From NCBI GenBank assembly GCA_021463345.1, contig JAJTYM010000015.1, positions 1 to 64,000 on the forward strand: a DNA stretch of 64,000 nucleotides, read 5' to 3'. The position numbers were made by a program, and so were the translations under genes. Source of the DNA: Pseudobdellovibrionaceae bacterium (GTDB taxonomy: Bacteria > Bdellovibrionota > Bdellovibrionia > Bdellovibrionales > JAMPXM01). The notes under the pieces were generated by a model. The model did no database searches, was not told the origin of the DNA, and saw only the letters and a list, made by a program, of their open reading frames with translations. Shown here piece by piece: positions 1 to 8,410 of the stretch. Position 1 is the first letter of the stretch. Every line of letters starts with the position of its first letter.

Positions 1-1
1 A

Positions 2-40
2 CAGAATGGAGAGATTGACCTCGAGACCGAGGTCGCCTAA
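2..40 (+). other. Possible 3' tail of an upstream CDS
   Basis: The first 40 bases contain an open frame ending in TAA at 38-40 that reads QNGEIDLETEVA. This could be the C-terminus of a gene starting before the window. A second short open stretch (82-177, another frame, ending in TAA) also looks protein-like but has no start codon. Bases 41-209 hold nothing else I recognise. Confidence 0.25.
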
Positions 41-209
41 ACGATGTTCAACCCGCCACTCGATCGACGAGTTTCAACTAAACGACGGACAAGCCCCAGG
101 TCGTTTCTCTAGAAGGGAAAATTTCGGAAATCCAGGCAAAGATCGCAGTGATCGAAGCCTCGCTCAATGGTCAGTAAAAGATAAGTCGTGCGTGCCCGCC
201 GGAATTTTT

Positions 210-1313
210 ATGAATTCACTTTGGAGACAAATGTTGATCGCTTTTGGCGTTTTTGGCATTTGTCTCCAATCATTTGGGCAACCTGTCTTCTGTTCGCAGA
301 TTTTCTCGGGAAAAAAGTCGCCAAGCATGATTCGGAAGGTGACTCTTCCGAGCGCATTCCTGAAATTTGATGACTCCTTGTACTGGAAAGTCAGGGCGTC
401 GGATCTAAACTCATTATCGCTTTCAGAAAAAGAATTGAAACGACTTGAGGTGAAATTAGGTCTTATAGACCGTGTATTGCCGAGTTCGTCGGAAAAATGG
501 CGAAGTCAGATGGATCATCTCAATCCTTTGATGGCGCGTGAGATGAATTCTTTAGTGTCACAGTATTCATTGCGAGACCTTCAGGACCCCTACCTGCGAC
601 AGCTGTTCATCACCCAGCTCTACATACTTGGCGAGTCTCCATGGATCGGTTTCAAAAAATCTATTGAAATCGCCCGTCGTGACGATATTCAGGCTTGGCT
701 GCAAGGGGGCTTGGACGAATACATATTGAACTACGGGCTTCATGGAGCTTTGCAGAAATTTAAGTTTTTGCCGCCGACCAAGCTGGCTGTTGCCAGGCTG
801 TATCTGAAAAAGGTTTTTGCCAATGGCTGGGCGAAATTCCCATGGTATCTTCCTGTGTTAAGTAAAAATCTAGATAGCGACGCCGTTGAGAAGATATTGT
901 GGGAAGGCCCCAATTCCAATGCGGAGGAAATAGTTCGTCTGATGAGGGACGAACGATTGATAAGCAATTATAATCAGTTTAGTCGCTTTTATCAAAGAGC
1001 CGGAATGGCTGCGATGGCCGTGATGCTTTATTATTTAATACCGCAAATGCAGGACCAGTTTGAAAAGGAACTTCAGAAGAGCGACAGCGATCTTGCGAAC
1101 ACCCAGGAAAAAGTGAAAGAACGAAACGAGGCTTTTGAGAAAGCCATGCGGAGCCTTGAGCAAATCGACGATGCTATTGATCAGTTGGCTGGCAAAAATC
1201 AAAGCGCCCAAATGTACGAAGAAACTCTAGCCCTATTTGAATCCATAAACCATAGAGCGGCGACTTTGGAGGAGCGGCGACAACTTCGAATGAGTCTTGG
1301 GCTGTCAGAATAA
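210..1313 (+). CDS. Hypothetical secreted or membrane-anchored protein, AT-richer than neighbours
   Basis: I do not recognise this 367-residue protein. I place the start at ATG 210 because it opens a signal-peptide-like N-terminus (a few polar residues, then a hydrophobic run to about residue 22). The frame stays open upstream to position 6, but that part reads as Arg/Ser-rich noise. Residues about 266-279 form a second short hydrophobic stretch rich in Ala, Met and Leu, followed by a charged heptad-like region (about 280-330) that probably forms a coiled coil. The coding sequence uses many A/T-ending codons, unlike the strongly GC-biased genes from 1338 onward, which suggests acquisition or relaxed selection. 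It stands alone, convergent with the TerC-like gene. No domain-level function can be assigned. Confidence 0.7.
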   Translation: MNSLWRQMLIAFGVFGICLQSFGQPVFCSQIFSGKKSPSMIRKVTLPSAFLKFDDSLYWKVRASDLNSLSLSEKELKRLEVKLGLIDRVLPSSSEKWRSQMDHLNPLMAREMNSLVSQYSLRDLQDPYLRQLFITQLYILGESPWIGFKKSIEIARRDDIQAWLQGGLDEYILNYGLHGALQKFKFLPPTKLAVARLYLKKVFANGWAKFPWYLPVLSKNLDSDAVEKILWEGPNSNAEEIVRLMRDERLISNYNQFSRFYQRAGMAAMAVMLYYLIPQMQDQFEKELQKSDSDLANTQEKVKERNEAFEKAMRSLEQIDDAIDQLAGKNQSAQMYEETLALFESINHRAATLEERRQLRMSLGLSE

Positions 1314-1337
1314 CATTTGTGCTTTTGCGCGGGCGCG

Positions 1338-2441
1338 TCAGCGGCGCTCGATCGAGTGGATCTCCGGTTCCGGTCGCGGCACCGCGCCGACAGCCGGCGG
1401 GCGCGCCGCCTCGCGCTTGTTGTGGTGGATCGAAGACCAGAACGCCAGGGCGATGAAGCCCGCGCCGATGAGGCCCGTCACGACCTCCGAGACGTGCACG
1501 TAGGTTCCGAGGAACATCATCGCCGCGAGGGCCCCGATGGCGTAGAACGCGCCGTGTTCGAGGTAGCGGAACTCGGCCAGGGTGCCCCTGTCGACCAGCA
1601 TGATCGTGAGGCTCCGCACGAACATGGCCCCGATGCCCAGGCCGATGGCGATGATGAACAGATTGTGGGTGATCGCGAACGCGCCCACGACGCCGTCGAA
1701 GCTGAAGCTCGCATCGAGCACTTCCAGGTACAGGAACATGCCGGCGCTCGCCTTGTGCGCGTCGGCCACCGCCTCGCTCGGGGCGTCGAGCAGCGCGCTG
1801 ACCCCGTCGACCGCGATGAATGTGACCAGGCCCATCATGCCCGAGACGATGAATCCGTGGCCCTCGGTTTCAGGGAGGCGTCCCGCGACCAGGTAGATCA
1901 TGATCATGGCCAGCCCGAGCTCGATCGCGTTCATTCGGCCGAGGCGGGTGAGGGGGCGTTCGATGACGGCGATCCAGTGGACGTCCTTGTTGACGTCGAA
2001 AAAATACCTGAGCGCGACCATCAGCAGGAACGCGCCGCCGAAGGCGGCGATCTCGGTGTGCACCGAGAGCATGATTTTGGCGTACTCGTCGGGGCGGCTC
2101 GCCGCGAGCACGAGGGCGTCCCAAGGATTCACGTGGGCGACCACGCCGACGATGACGAGCGGGAACACCAAGCGCATGCCGAAGACGGCGATGAGCATCC
2201 CCCAGGTGAGGAACCGTCGCCGCCAGAGCGGCGTCATGTTGTTGAGGATCTTCGCGTTGACGACAGCGTTGTCGAATGAAAGGGAAACTTCGAGGACGCT
2301 CAGCACGGCGGCGATGAACACCGTCGAACCGGCGGCCTCCCAGCTCCCGTGGCCATAATAGTAGCCGATGCCCGCGGCCCCGATGAGGCCGAAGATTGTC
2401 ACCCAGATCGAGCTGCTGAAGTATTTCCAGTGTTGCGACAT
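1338..2441 (-). CDS. TerC/DUF475 family integral membrane protein
   Basis: This 367-residue polytopic protein matches the DUF475 branch of the TerC/LysE-like superfamily, membrane proteins linked to metal efflux or tolerance; the exact substrate of this branch is unknown. Two paired acidic motifs typical of the family are present: LSFDNAV with Glu51, Asp57 and Asn58, and the internal-repeat counterpart VLDASFSFDGVVG with Glu240, Asp243 and Asp249. Hydrophobic segments cover most of the protein and the C-terminus is a short charged, Pro-rich tail. The frame is open another 100 codons upstream, but that part is Arg/Ser-rich and overlaps the divergent protease gene, so I start at ATG 2441, directly before the first membrane segment. 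Family assignment is firm; substrate is not. Confidence 0.88.
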   Translation of the reverse strand: MSQHWKYFSSSIWVTIFGLIGAAGIGYYYGHGSWEAAGSTVFIAAVLSVLEVSLSFDNAVVNAKILNNMTPLWRRRFLTWGMLIAVFGMRLVFPLVIVGVVAHVNPWDALVLAASRPDEYAKIMLSVHTEIAAFGGAFLLMVALRYFFDVNKDVHWIAVIERPLTRLGRMNAIELGLAMIMIYLVAGRLPETEGHGFIVSGMMGLVTFIAVDGVSALLDAPSEAVADAHKASAGMFLYLEVLDASFSFDGVVGAFAITHNLFIIAIGLGIGAMFVRSLTIMLVDRGTLAEFRYLEHGAFYAIGALAAMMFLGTYVHVSEVVTGLIGAGFIALAFWSSIHHNKREAARPPAVGAVPRPEPEIHSIERR

Positions 2442-2596
2442 AATTCGCCCATAGTAGATGAACAGTGAATAAATTCCGAGGCATGATGCAATGCGTTTGC
2501 GGTGATGGTAGGATCCCGGGAATCGTTTTGTGGGCACCCTGGCGTCCCCCTGAGAAGGGGGGAACGATGCCGTCCACTCACGCTTCGGGAGGAACA

Positions 2597-3490
2597 ATGG
2601 GCGAAGAGATGATGAGAGAGAAGGTCGAAAAAACGATGGGCGAGACGACTGGAAGGGGTGGTCAGCTTTTGAGGCTGCTCCCGGTTTTCGTCGCGCTGGG
2701 CTTGTGCGCTTGCGCGGAGTCGCCATCGTCCCGGCGGTCATCGGCGGTCCGGCTCGCCGATGAGTCCCCCATGATCATCAACGGGCAACGCGTGTCCGCG
2801 AAAGACGCCGAGAAAGACAAAATCGCGAAATCCATCGTCGATTCCACGGTCGCCCTGGAAATCTACGAGAACGGGCAGGCCGTCGGCATCTGCACCGGCA
2901 CGCTCATCTTCCCGGACATCGTGCTGACCGCCGCTCACTGCATCGACGGGAATACGGATCGTGTCGTCGCGGTTTTCGCCACCGAGGTCGAGGGCGCCGC
3001 GAGCGAACGCGCGCGCGAGGTGGTGAAGTGGGAACAGCACCCGGATTGGGGCAAGGGCGTCGCCACCGGTCGCGCCGATCTCGCTCTTGTGAAACTCGAG
3101 CGCGATGCGCCCCCCGACACGCGTCCCGCCAAGTTCCTCCTCACGCCTCTCCGCCTCAAGGAGCATGATGAATTCGTGATCGCCGGTTACGGGTTGTCGA
3201 TCGCCTACATCAGGGAGAGCCAAGGGGTTCTGCGCAGGGCGAAAACCACCATCATCGGCGTGATGTCACTGACGGAAATCGTCAGCGATGGCTCGGGATC
3301 GAGCGTCTGCTTCGGGGATTCCGGCGGCCCCGCGTACATCGAACGCGGCGGGGAGCTCTATCTCTGGGGAGTCGCGTCCGCCGTCTCCAGCCGTCTCTGC
3401 AATGAAATGTCGGCGCATACCGACATCCTCCTGCACCTCGGCTGGATCGCGCGCACGGCTGCGGATCTCCGGGGTCAGGCCGGGCTTTGA
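2597..3490 (+). CDS. Trypsin-like serine protease (S1), probable lipoprotein
   Basis: A 297-residue chymotrypsin-fold protease predicted to act outside the cytoplasmic membrane. The triad is complete: His114 in TAAHC, Asp161 in ADLALVKL and Ser242 in GDSGGP. An IINGQ motif at residues 60-64 resembles the new N-terminus made when trypsin-type zymogens are cut, so the segment before it may be a propeptide. ATG 2597 was chosen because GGGAGG lies a few bases upstream. The N-terminus is charged to about residue 23, then hydrophobic, ending LCAC at about 37-40, which could serve as a lipobox. The gene is divergent from the TerC-like gene and about 100 bp before the nucleotidyltransferase-BON gene. 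Substrate unknown. Confidence 0.9.
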   Translation: MGEEMMREKVEKTMGETTGRGGQLLRLLPVFVALGLCACAESPSSRRSSAVRLADESPMIINGQRVSAKDAEKDKIAKSIVDSTVALEIYENGQAVGICTGTLIFPDIVLTAAHCIDGNTDRVVAVFATEVEGAASERAREVVKWEQHPDWGKGVATGRADLALVKLERDAPPDTRPAKFLLTPLRLKEHDEFVIAGYGLSIAYIRESQGVLRRAKTTIIGVMSLTEIVSDGSGSSVCFGDSGGPAYIERGGELYLWGVASAVSSRLCNEMSAHTDILLHLGWIARTAADLRGQAGL

Positions 3491-3589
3491 CGGCCGAGCG
3501 CTCGTCAGCGCGGTGGAGAAGAAAACACATCTCCTCCAACTTTTTCCGGGACGTTTTTGGCATGATGTCGGCTGGAGGAGGGAGGACCC

Positions 3590-4573
3590 ATGGAGCGAGT
3601 CATTCCGCCCGGCCATGCGAGCGCGCGCCAAACCGAAATGGGGGAACAGTTCGACCGGACCTTATTCGCCGCCCTCGACGCGATCGAGGGCAGCCGGATC
3701 CCGTACGCGATCATCGGCGGGATCGCGGCCAGCGCTCTCAGTCGACCGCGGTCCACGCACGACATCGACTTCTTCATCCGCCCCGAGGACGCGGAGGCCG
3801 CGCTCGAAGCCTTGAGCCGGCACGGGTTCGAGACGGAGCGCACCGACGAACGTTGGCTGTTCAAAGGCTGGATGGGCAAAATGATGGTCGACGTCATTTT
3901 CAAGTCCCAGGGCGACATCTATTTCGACGATGAGATGCACCGCCGCGCGCGCGCCATCGAGTACCACGGACGCAAGGTCCCGGCGGTCGCGCCCGAGGAT
4001 CTGATCATCATCAAGTGCGCCGTCGCCAGCGAGGTCGGGCCCCATCATTGGCATGACGCTTTGGCGGTGCTGTCGCACGCGCAGGTGGATTGGGCGTATC
4101 TCATGAAACGCGGGCGCAAGGCGGCTCGTCGCCTGCTGTCTTTGCTGATCTACGCGCAGTCGAACGACATTTGGATCCCGAACGGCATCATCACCCATTT
4201 GTTCTCCTCCGTTTTCGGCGAGCTCCCCGGCGTCGCGGACTTCAGCCTCGCCGCCGGCGCCTCCGATTCCCTGCGCGTTCACGGGGCCGCCGTCCGTCAG
4301 CACGACCACGCGCGCGGGCAAGCGGCGTCGCAGGAGGCGTACTTCATAGAGAAATTGCGCGAGGCGATCGCCAAGGACCCGCGCACGGCGACGCTCGATA
4401 TCCGCATCTTCGTCGCGGGCCAGCAGCTCGTCGCCAAAGGGGAAGTGAATTCCGATGAACAGCGCCGCGCCATCGAGCAAGTGATCCGCGAGATCGCGCC
4501 GGAGTACGGGGTCGAGAACCAGGTGAAGTGCTGTGAGATCAGCGCGCCGACGGCGGCTGAGGAGGTCGTATGA
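3590..4573 (+). CDS. Nucleotidyltransferase-BON domain fusion protein
   Basis: This 327-residue protein joins two domains not usually seen together. Residues about 25-160 look like a minimal nucleotidyltransferase of the AbiEii/DUF6036 kind: a Gly-Gly pair at 43-44, the metal-binding HDIDFF motif with Asp58 and Asp60, and a probable third carboxylate, Asp101, in MVDVIF. Residues about 165-215 are helical. Residues about 250-315 match a BON domain, a small alpha/beta fold usually found in periplasmic proteins such as OsmY, including its GEVNSDEQRRAIE turn-helix. No signal peptide is visible, so it is probably cytoplasmic. A strong GGAGGGAGG precedes ATG 3590. The stop overlaps the start of the metallophosphoesterase by 4 bp, so the two are translationally coupled. 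The nucleotidylated target is unknown. Confidence 0.8.
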   Translation: MERVIPPGHASARQTEMGEQFDRTLFAALDAIEGSRIPYAIIGGIAASALSRPRSTHDIDFFIRPEDAEAALEALSRHGFETERTDERWLFKGWMGKMMVDVIFKSQGDIYFDDEMHRRARAIEYHGRKVPAVAPEDLIIIKCAVASEVGPHHWHDALAVLSHAQVDWAYLMKRGRKAARRLLSLLIYAQSNDIWIPNGIITHLFSSVFGELPGVADFSLAAGASDSLRVHGAAVRQHDHARGQAASQEAYFIEKLREAIAKDPRTATLDIRIFVAGQQLVAKGEVNSDEQRRAIEQVIREIAPEYGVENQVKCCEISAPTAAEEVV

Positions 4574-5349
4574 TCCGCGTCGCCGGAGTAGGCGACGTGC
4601 ATTACGGGAAGGACTCCCGCGGCCGGCTCGCGCCGTATCTCGACGGCCTCGACCGCGTGGCCGACGTCTACCTGCTGGCCGGCGACCTCACTCAGGTCGG
4701 CTCCGTTGAAGAGGGGCGGGCCTTGGCCGACGATCTGCGGCGGGTATCGGTTCCGGTGATCGCGGTTTTCGGCAATCACGACTTCCACTCCGGGCAAGAG
4801 AGCGGCATCCGCGCCTCGCTCGAGGGCGTCGGCGTCAAAGTCCTGGAGCAGTCGAGCTCCCTTCTCGAGGTTCGAGGCAAGAGCGTCGGCATCGTCGGGC
4901 TCAAGGGTTTCGGCGGCGGTTTTTGGGGCGCCTGCGCCACTGATTTCGGCGAGGCGGAGATGAAGTCGTTCGTGCGCACGACGAAGCGGCAGGCCGAGTG
5001 GTTGCGCGAGCGCCTGCGTTCGCTCAATGCCGATTACAAGATCGTGCTCATGCACTATTCGCCCGTGTCGGATACGTTGGCCGGGGAAAAAAAGGAAATC
5101 TACCCGTTCCTGGGCAGCTATCTCCTGGCCGAGGCGATCGACGCCGGCGGGGCGGACCTCGTCCTGCACGGCCATGCCCATCACGGGATCGAGAAGGGCG
5201 CGACGCCGGGCGGGGTCCCCGTGCGCAACGTGGCGATGCCGGTGATCCGGCATCCGTTCAACGTCTATACGCTGAACAAGGGAGGCCTCGTGCAGGCGCA
5301 CCCCCATCCGGCCGCCGCGTTGGCGGAGCCGGGCGAAGCGGATATGTAA
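4570..5349 (+). CDS. Calcineurin-like metallophosphoesterase
   Basis: A 259-residue soluble metallophosphoesterase with all family metal-binding blocks in order: GDVH (Asp9, His11), AGDLTQ (Asp39), GNHD (69-71), HYSPV and the closing HGHAHHG. Enzymes of this fold hydrolyse phosphomonoesters or diesters with two divalent metals. There is no signal peptide. Its start codon overlaps the stop of the nucleotidyltransferase-BON gene by 4 bp, so the two should be made together. One reading is a transfer enzyme paired with an enzyme that reverses or edits its product, but this is inference from adjacency. A polar tail with an Ala/His/Pro-rich patch ends the protein. Confidence 0.88.
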   Translation: MIRVAGVGDVHYGKDSRGRLAPYLDGLDRVADVYLLAGDLTQVGSVEEGRALADDLRRVSVPVIAVFGNHDFHSGQESGIRASLEGVGVKVLEQSSSLLEVRGKSVGIVGLKGFGGGFWGACATDFGEAEMKSFVRTTKRQAEWLRERLRSLNADYKIVLMHYSPVSDTLAGEKKEIYPFLGSYLLAEAIDAGGADLVLHGHAHHGIEKGATPGGVPVRNVAMPVIRHPFNVYTLNKGGLVQAHPHPAAALAEPGEADM

Positions 5350-5608
5350 AAGCCGAGGCGAAAAACGCAAATTTGCCCCCTCGCGGAGAGATGCATGCGC
5401 GCTTCGCCGCGGGCTAGAGTTCGCCAATGAGAATCGCCTCGCTCAGGACCGTCGAAGGCCCCAATCGGTTTCATTCGCGCCCGGTCCTCGTGATGACCCT
5501 GGATCTCGGGGCGTGGGCCGAGCGATCTCGAGGCGTTCTCGACGCCCGTCGACGGGCTGGCGTCGTTGGCGACGTGAGGCGCGGACCCAGGGCGCGCGGG
5601 GTTCCCGG

Positions 5609-7288
5609 TCAGATGTACGCTTTGCGCATTTGCCAAAGCAGGTGGCTGATGTAGGGGCGGCGGGTCTCCCCGCTGGCGACCATCAGGAGCTTCGTGATCT
5701 TCAGGTCGTGCGGGTCGGTGAACAAGAGGATCAGGAGTTCCTGGATCAGATTGGTGTGGAGGGTGACGTAGTTGTCGGTGCCGACGCCGAGGCCGACTCC
5801 CTTTTTCTCCCACCATGAGAACGGGTGGTCCTTGTAATCCTCGAAAACGGCGGTGAGCTTGGTGTTCGACGAGGGGAGCGACACGAGCGCGACGCCCTTG
5901 TCGATCATGCGGTTGAGGACGTCGTGTTGGTAAATCTCCACTTCGCGCGCCGTGTGGAACTTCGCTTTCGTGAACAGGCGCACTTCCTCTTCGCTCAACC
6001 TCGTCCCCGCGAGCAGCTTGTCGCGCACGGGGACGGCGTGGTCGGCCCAATCCATTTCGTTGATCTCGTGCCACTCGGTCGCGGCGTCGCGGATCGCCTC
6101 GCCGCGGCGGTTCCATTTGAGCACGCGCAGGTACAGCGAGTGGAAGTAGTAATTCGGGTTGATGCCGAGGCTCAGCCCGTGCTCGAGCGTGTCGATGCGC
6201 CAGATGTTCATGGCGTTGTCGACGGCCTGGATGCCCTTGCGCAGGGTTTTCCAGACCTCGCCGTGGTGCGAACGGATCTTGAAGCCGCGGTATTGCAATT
6301 TGCGGAAGCCGAGCTTCATGTCCTGGAAGTGGCTTTTGCGGTACAGTTCGCGCTCATCCCCGACGGTGTCGACCTCGCAGAAGTGCGGTTGCAGCCGGGG
6401 GTGCTTCTCGAGGATCGCCAGGATCTGGTTCACCTGGTGGAGGAAGTGCTCTTTTTTCGATTTGAACCGCCCGCTGTCGTAGAAATCGGCTTCCTTGCGG
6501 AAACTGGGGGAGAGGATGAAATCGAACGCGGGATTCTTCTTCTTGAACTCCATGAACCCGTCGTAGAGGCCGAGCACGACGTCTTCCTCGGTGAGCGTGC
6601 CCAGCCCGGGCACCTGCTCCGCTTCGCTCGCCGAGGCGCGCGAGAGGGTGAATTTCAGGCGGATGAACCCGACGTTGTACTTCTGGTACAGCTCCTCGGC
6701 CATATGGTAGGCCGCGTCCCGGTGCGCTCCCCGGTCGACGAGCAGGAACTTCGGCAGCATGAGGATGCTCAGGTACCGCGAGAACCGTTCGTCGGGTTTC
6801 AGCCGCAAAAGGCGCGCGACGTCCTCGACGGTGCGGATCGGCAGCGCGTTCTCGCCGTAGATCGCGCGGATCTTGGCTTCGTAAACCGCCTTGTCGGGGC
6901 CTTCGAGGAGTTTCCTGAGGCGCGGGAAGATGAACCCCGCCGAGAGCGCCCCGGTCAGGTGCGTGTGCTCGTCGCGGTAAGGGAGCGGGAAGTTCTTGAA
7001 GAACCCGAACAGGCCTTTGGCCACCGGGTGCTCGAGCAGGGTTTCGATGTCGGTCTGGTCGATTTGGAATTGTTGGAGCAAGGCGCGGAATTCGGACACT
7101 CGGGAGCGAACGGCCTGATCCCTCTCGGTGTTTTCGGCGAGAAGCATCAGCTCCAGCGTGTCCATCAGGGTGATCCCGTTGGTTTCGCTGATGATTTCGG
7201 TGAGAGCTTCGGTCAACCGCCACGTGAGCGAGTCATCCGCGGTTTCAGGCGCGGGCTCGCGGATCGCCGTTGATTTAGTGTTCGGCAC
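5609..7288 (-). CDS. Adenosine deaminase family protein (metal-dependent amidohydrolase)
   Basis: At 559 residues this is much longer than a standard adenosine deaminase (about 330-350). The zinc-site landmarks are present in order: DEHTHLTGAL (His108, His110), RSHHGEVW (His342, Glu344), a DTLEHG block with His370, SLPSSNTKL and VGTDN with Asp505. The extra length is an N-terminal extension of about 100 mostly helical residues and an enlarged region between the first two motifs. No signal peptide is seen. Translation probably starts at GTG 7288, which has GGAG about 8 bp upstream. Substrate could be adenosine or a modified nucleoside, or something else given the divergent motif spellings. The gene is monocistronic. 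Bases 5350-5608 between it and the phosphoesterase show no gene. Confidence 0.82.
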   Translation of the reverse strand: MPNTKSTAIREPAPETADDSLTWRLTEALTEIISETNGITLMDTLELMLLAENTERDQAVRSRVSEFRALLQQFQIDQTDIETLLEHPVAKGLFGFFKNFPLPYRDEHTHLTGALSAGFIFPRLRKLLEGPDKAVYEAKIRAIYGENALPIRTVEDVARLLRLKPDERFSRYLSILMLPKFLLVDRGAHRDAAYHMAEELYQKYNVGFIRLKFTLSRASASEAEQVPGLGTLTEEDVVLGLYDGFMEFKKKNPAFDFILSPSFRKEADFYDSGRFKSKKEHFLHQVNQILAILEKHPRLQPHFCEVDTVGDERELYRKSHFQDMKLGFRKLQYRGFKIRSHHGEVWKTLRKGIQAVDNAMNIWRIDTLEHGLSLGINPNYYFHSLYLRVLKWNRRGEAIRDAATEWHEINEMDWADHAVPVRDKLLAGTRLSEEEVRLFTKAKFHTAREVEIYQHDVLNRMIDKGVALVSLPSSNTKLTAVFEDYKDHPFSWWEKKGVGLGVGTDNYVTLHTNLIQELLILLFTDPHDLKITKLLMVASGETRRPYISHLLWQMRKAYI

Positions 7289-7457
7289 GTCTCGACTCCA
7301 TGGCCGAGTGTCTCATGCCGCCCGCCGCGCTGTCCAGCCAGCCGAGGCCTCACTCGCAGTCACTGGACTCTGGCCGTTGACTGCGGCCGTCCTGGCCGCC
7401 GCGGAGTAGTTGGATCAGCGCGGCATCCCGCGCTTCACATAGGGAGACGTTTCAAGG

Positions 7458-7483
7458 GAGCGCGCGCCGGGCGGTGCGCGCTC
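7458..7483 (-). terminator. GC-rich hairpin downstream of the small secreted protein gene
   Basis: Eight-base arms GAGCGCGC and GCGCGCTC enclose a 10-base loop just after the stop of the gene at 7509. There is no clear T-run, so it is only a possible terminator or mRNA-stabilising hairpin. Confidence 0.35.
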
Positions 7484-7508
7484 TCAAAGGCCTGCGGGGG
7501 TCGGGGGG

Positions 7509-8231
7509 TCAGTAGACCGCCGCGCACATCGTCGCGCCCGTGGCGGGGCTGCAGCCTCTCCAGCTGTCCTTTTTGCAGACCGCGTTTTCCGGCGTCTTCC
7601 ACGTTCCGGAATCGCGGCAGGCTTTCCAGAGCGGGCTGTCGCTGTCGGACACCTGCACGCGGATGCTCGACTGCAGTTTTTTGATCATACCGCGGACCGT
7701 TTCGGTCGTCGTGTCGAGGCTCTGCGCCACCGCCTGCAGGGTGCTCTCGCTCGGCGTTCTCATCGCGATGAGGTCGCGGGCGTCTTCGCCGGTGAGCCCG
7801 ATGGCGTTGATCGCCGAGGCGTCGCCCGAGCGGGCTTGGTGGACGGCGCGCATGAACGTCTCAGCGGCGTCGAAGCTCAAACCGTAATTCTGCGCGACCG
7901 ATTGCGCCTCCAGGGAAAGCTCACCGTTCGCGCCGCCTCTTTGCGAGGAATCGAGCGATATGTAGTGAGCGCAGCGGTCGTAGAAGCTGCGGCATTGCTG
8001 GCGATAATAGCCCCAGCGGTCGTAGTAATCCGTGCAGCGGGTGACGTAGCCGGCGCGGCAGCGGGGTTGGCGAGAGATTTCCGAGCCGATGATGACGCCG
8101 ATGGCGCCGGCGCCGAGGCCGATGGCGACTTCCTCGCCGGTGCAGCTGGATTGCGTGAGCGTCGCGGCGCCGGCGAGGGCGATCGCGACCGCGAGTTTGG
8201 CTCCGTTCCGGAGCGATGCGAGTTTCAACAT
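7509..8231 (-). CDS. Hypothetical secreted protein with glycine-zipper-like segment
   Basis: A 240-residue exported protein I cannot assign to a family. The start at 8231 is fixed by GGAGG 8 bp upstream. Residues 1-30 form a signal peptide ending TQSSC, close to but not a textbook lipobox. It is followed by GLGAGAIGVIIGSE, a short Gly-rich membrane-inserting stretch like those in small outer-membrane lipoproteins. A Cys/Tyr/Arg-rich segment (CTDYYDRWGYY and repeats) comes next. The middle is helical and resembles a small tandem-helix domain with Ala- and Thr-rich motifs. Four more Cys lie near the C-terminus and could form disulfides. It may be an envelope protein. The gene stands alone between the deaminase and phosphatase genes, on the same strand. 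Confidence 0.65.
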   Translation of the reverse strand: MLKLASLRNGAKLAVAIALAGAATLTQSSCTGEEVAIGLGAGAIGVIIGSEISRQPRCRAGYVTRCTDYYDRWGYYRQQCRSFYDRCAHYISLDSSQRGGANGELSLEAQSVAQNYGLSFDAAETFMRAVHQARSGDASAINAIGLTGEDARDLIAMRTPSESTLQAVAQSLDTTTETVRGMIKKLQSSIRVQVSDSDSPLWKACRDSGTWKTPENAVCKKDSWRGCSPATGATMCAAVY

Positions 8232-8410
8232 TTCTTCTGCCTCCAAATAGGTTCAAGAGCCCAATTGACGGGTCCCATCCGCCTTGGATGAAGTCAAGGG
8301 GAGATCCATGAACGTTTTACAACTCGTTGATTCGCCGTTTCACCCGTCGCGTGAGAAAGCGCGCGGGAACGGGTCATCCGTGAAGAAGGTACATGAGGGG
8401 CCGCGGCCGG

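Noticed and set aside
5825-7273. 482-codon frame opposite the adenosine deaminase gene
   Set aside because: Val/Glu/Arg/Asp-rich shadow; the other strand has all catalytic motifs.
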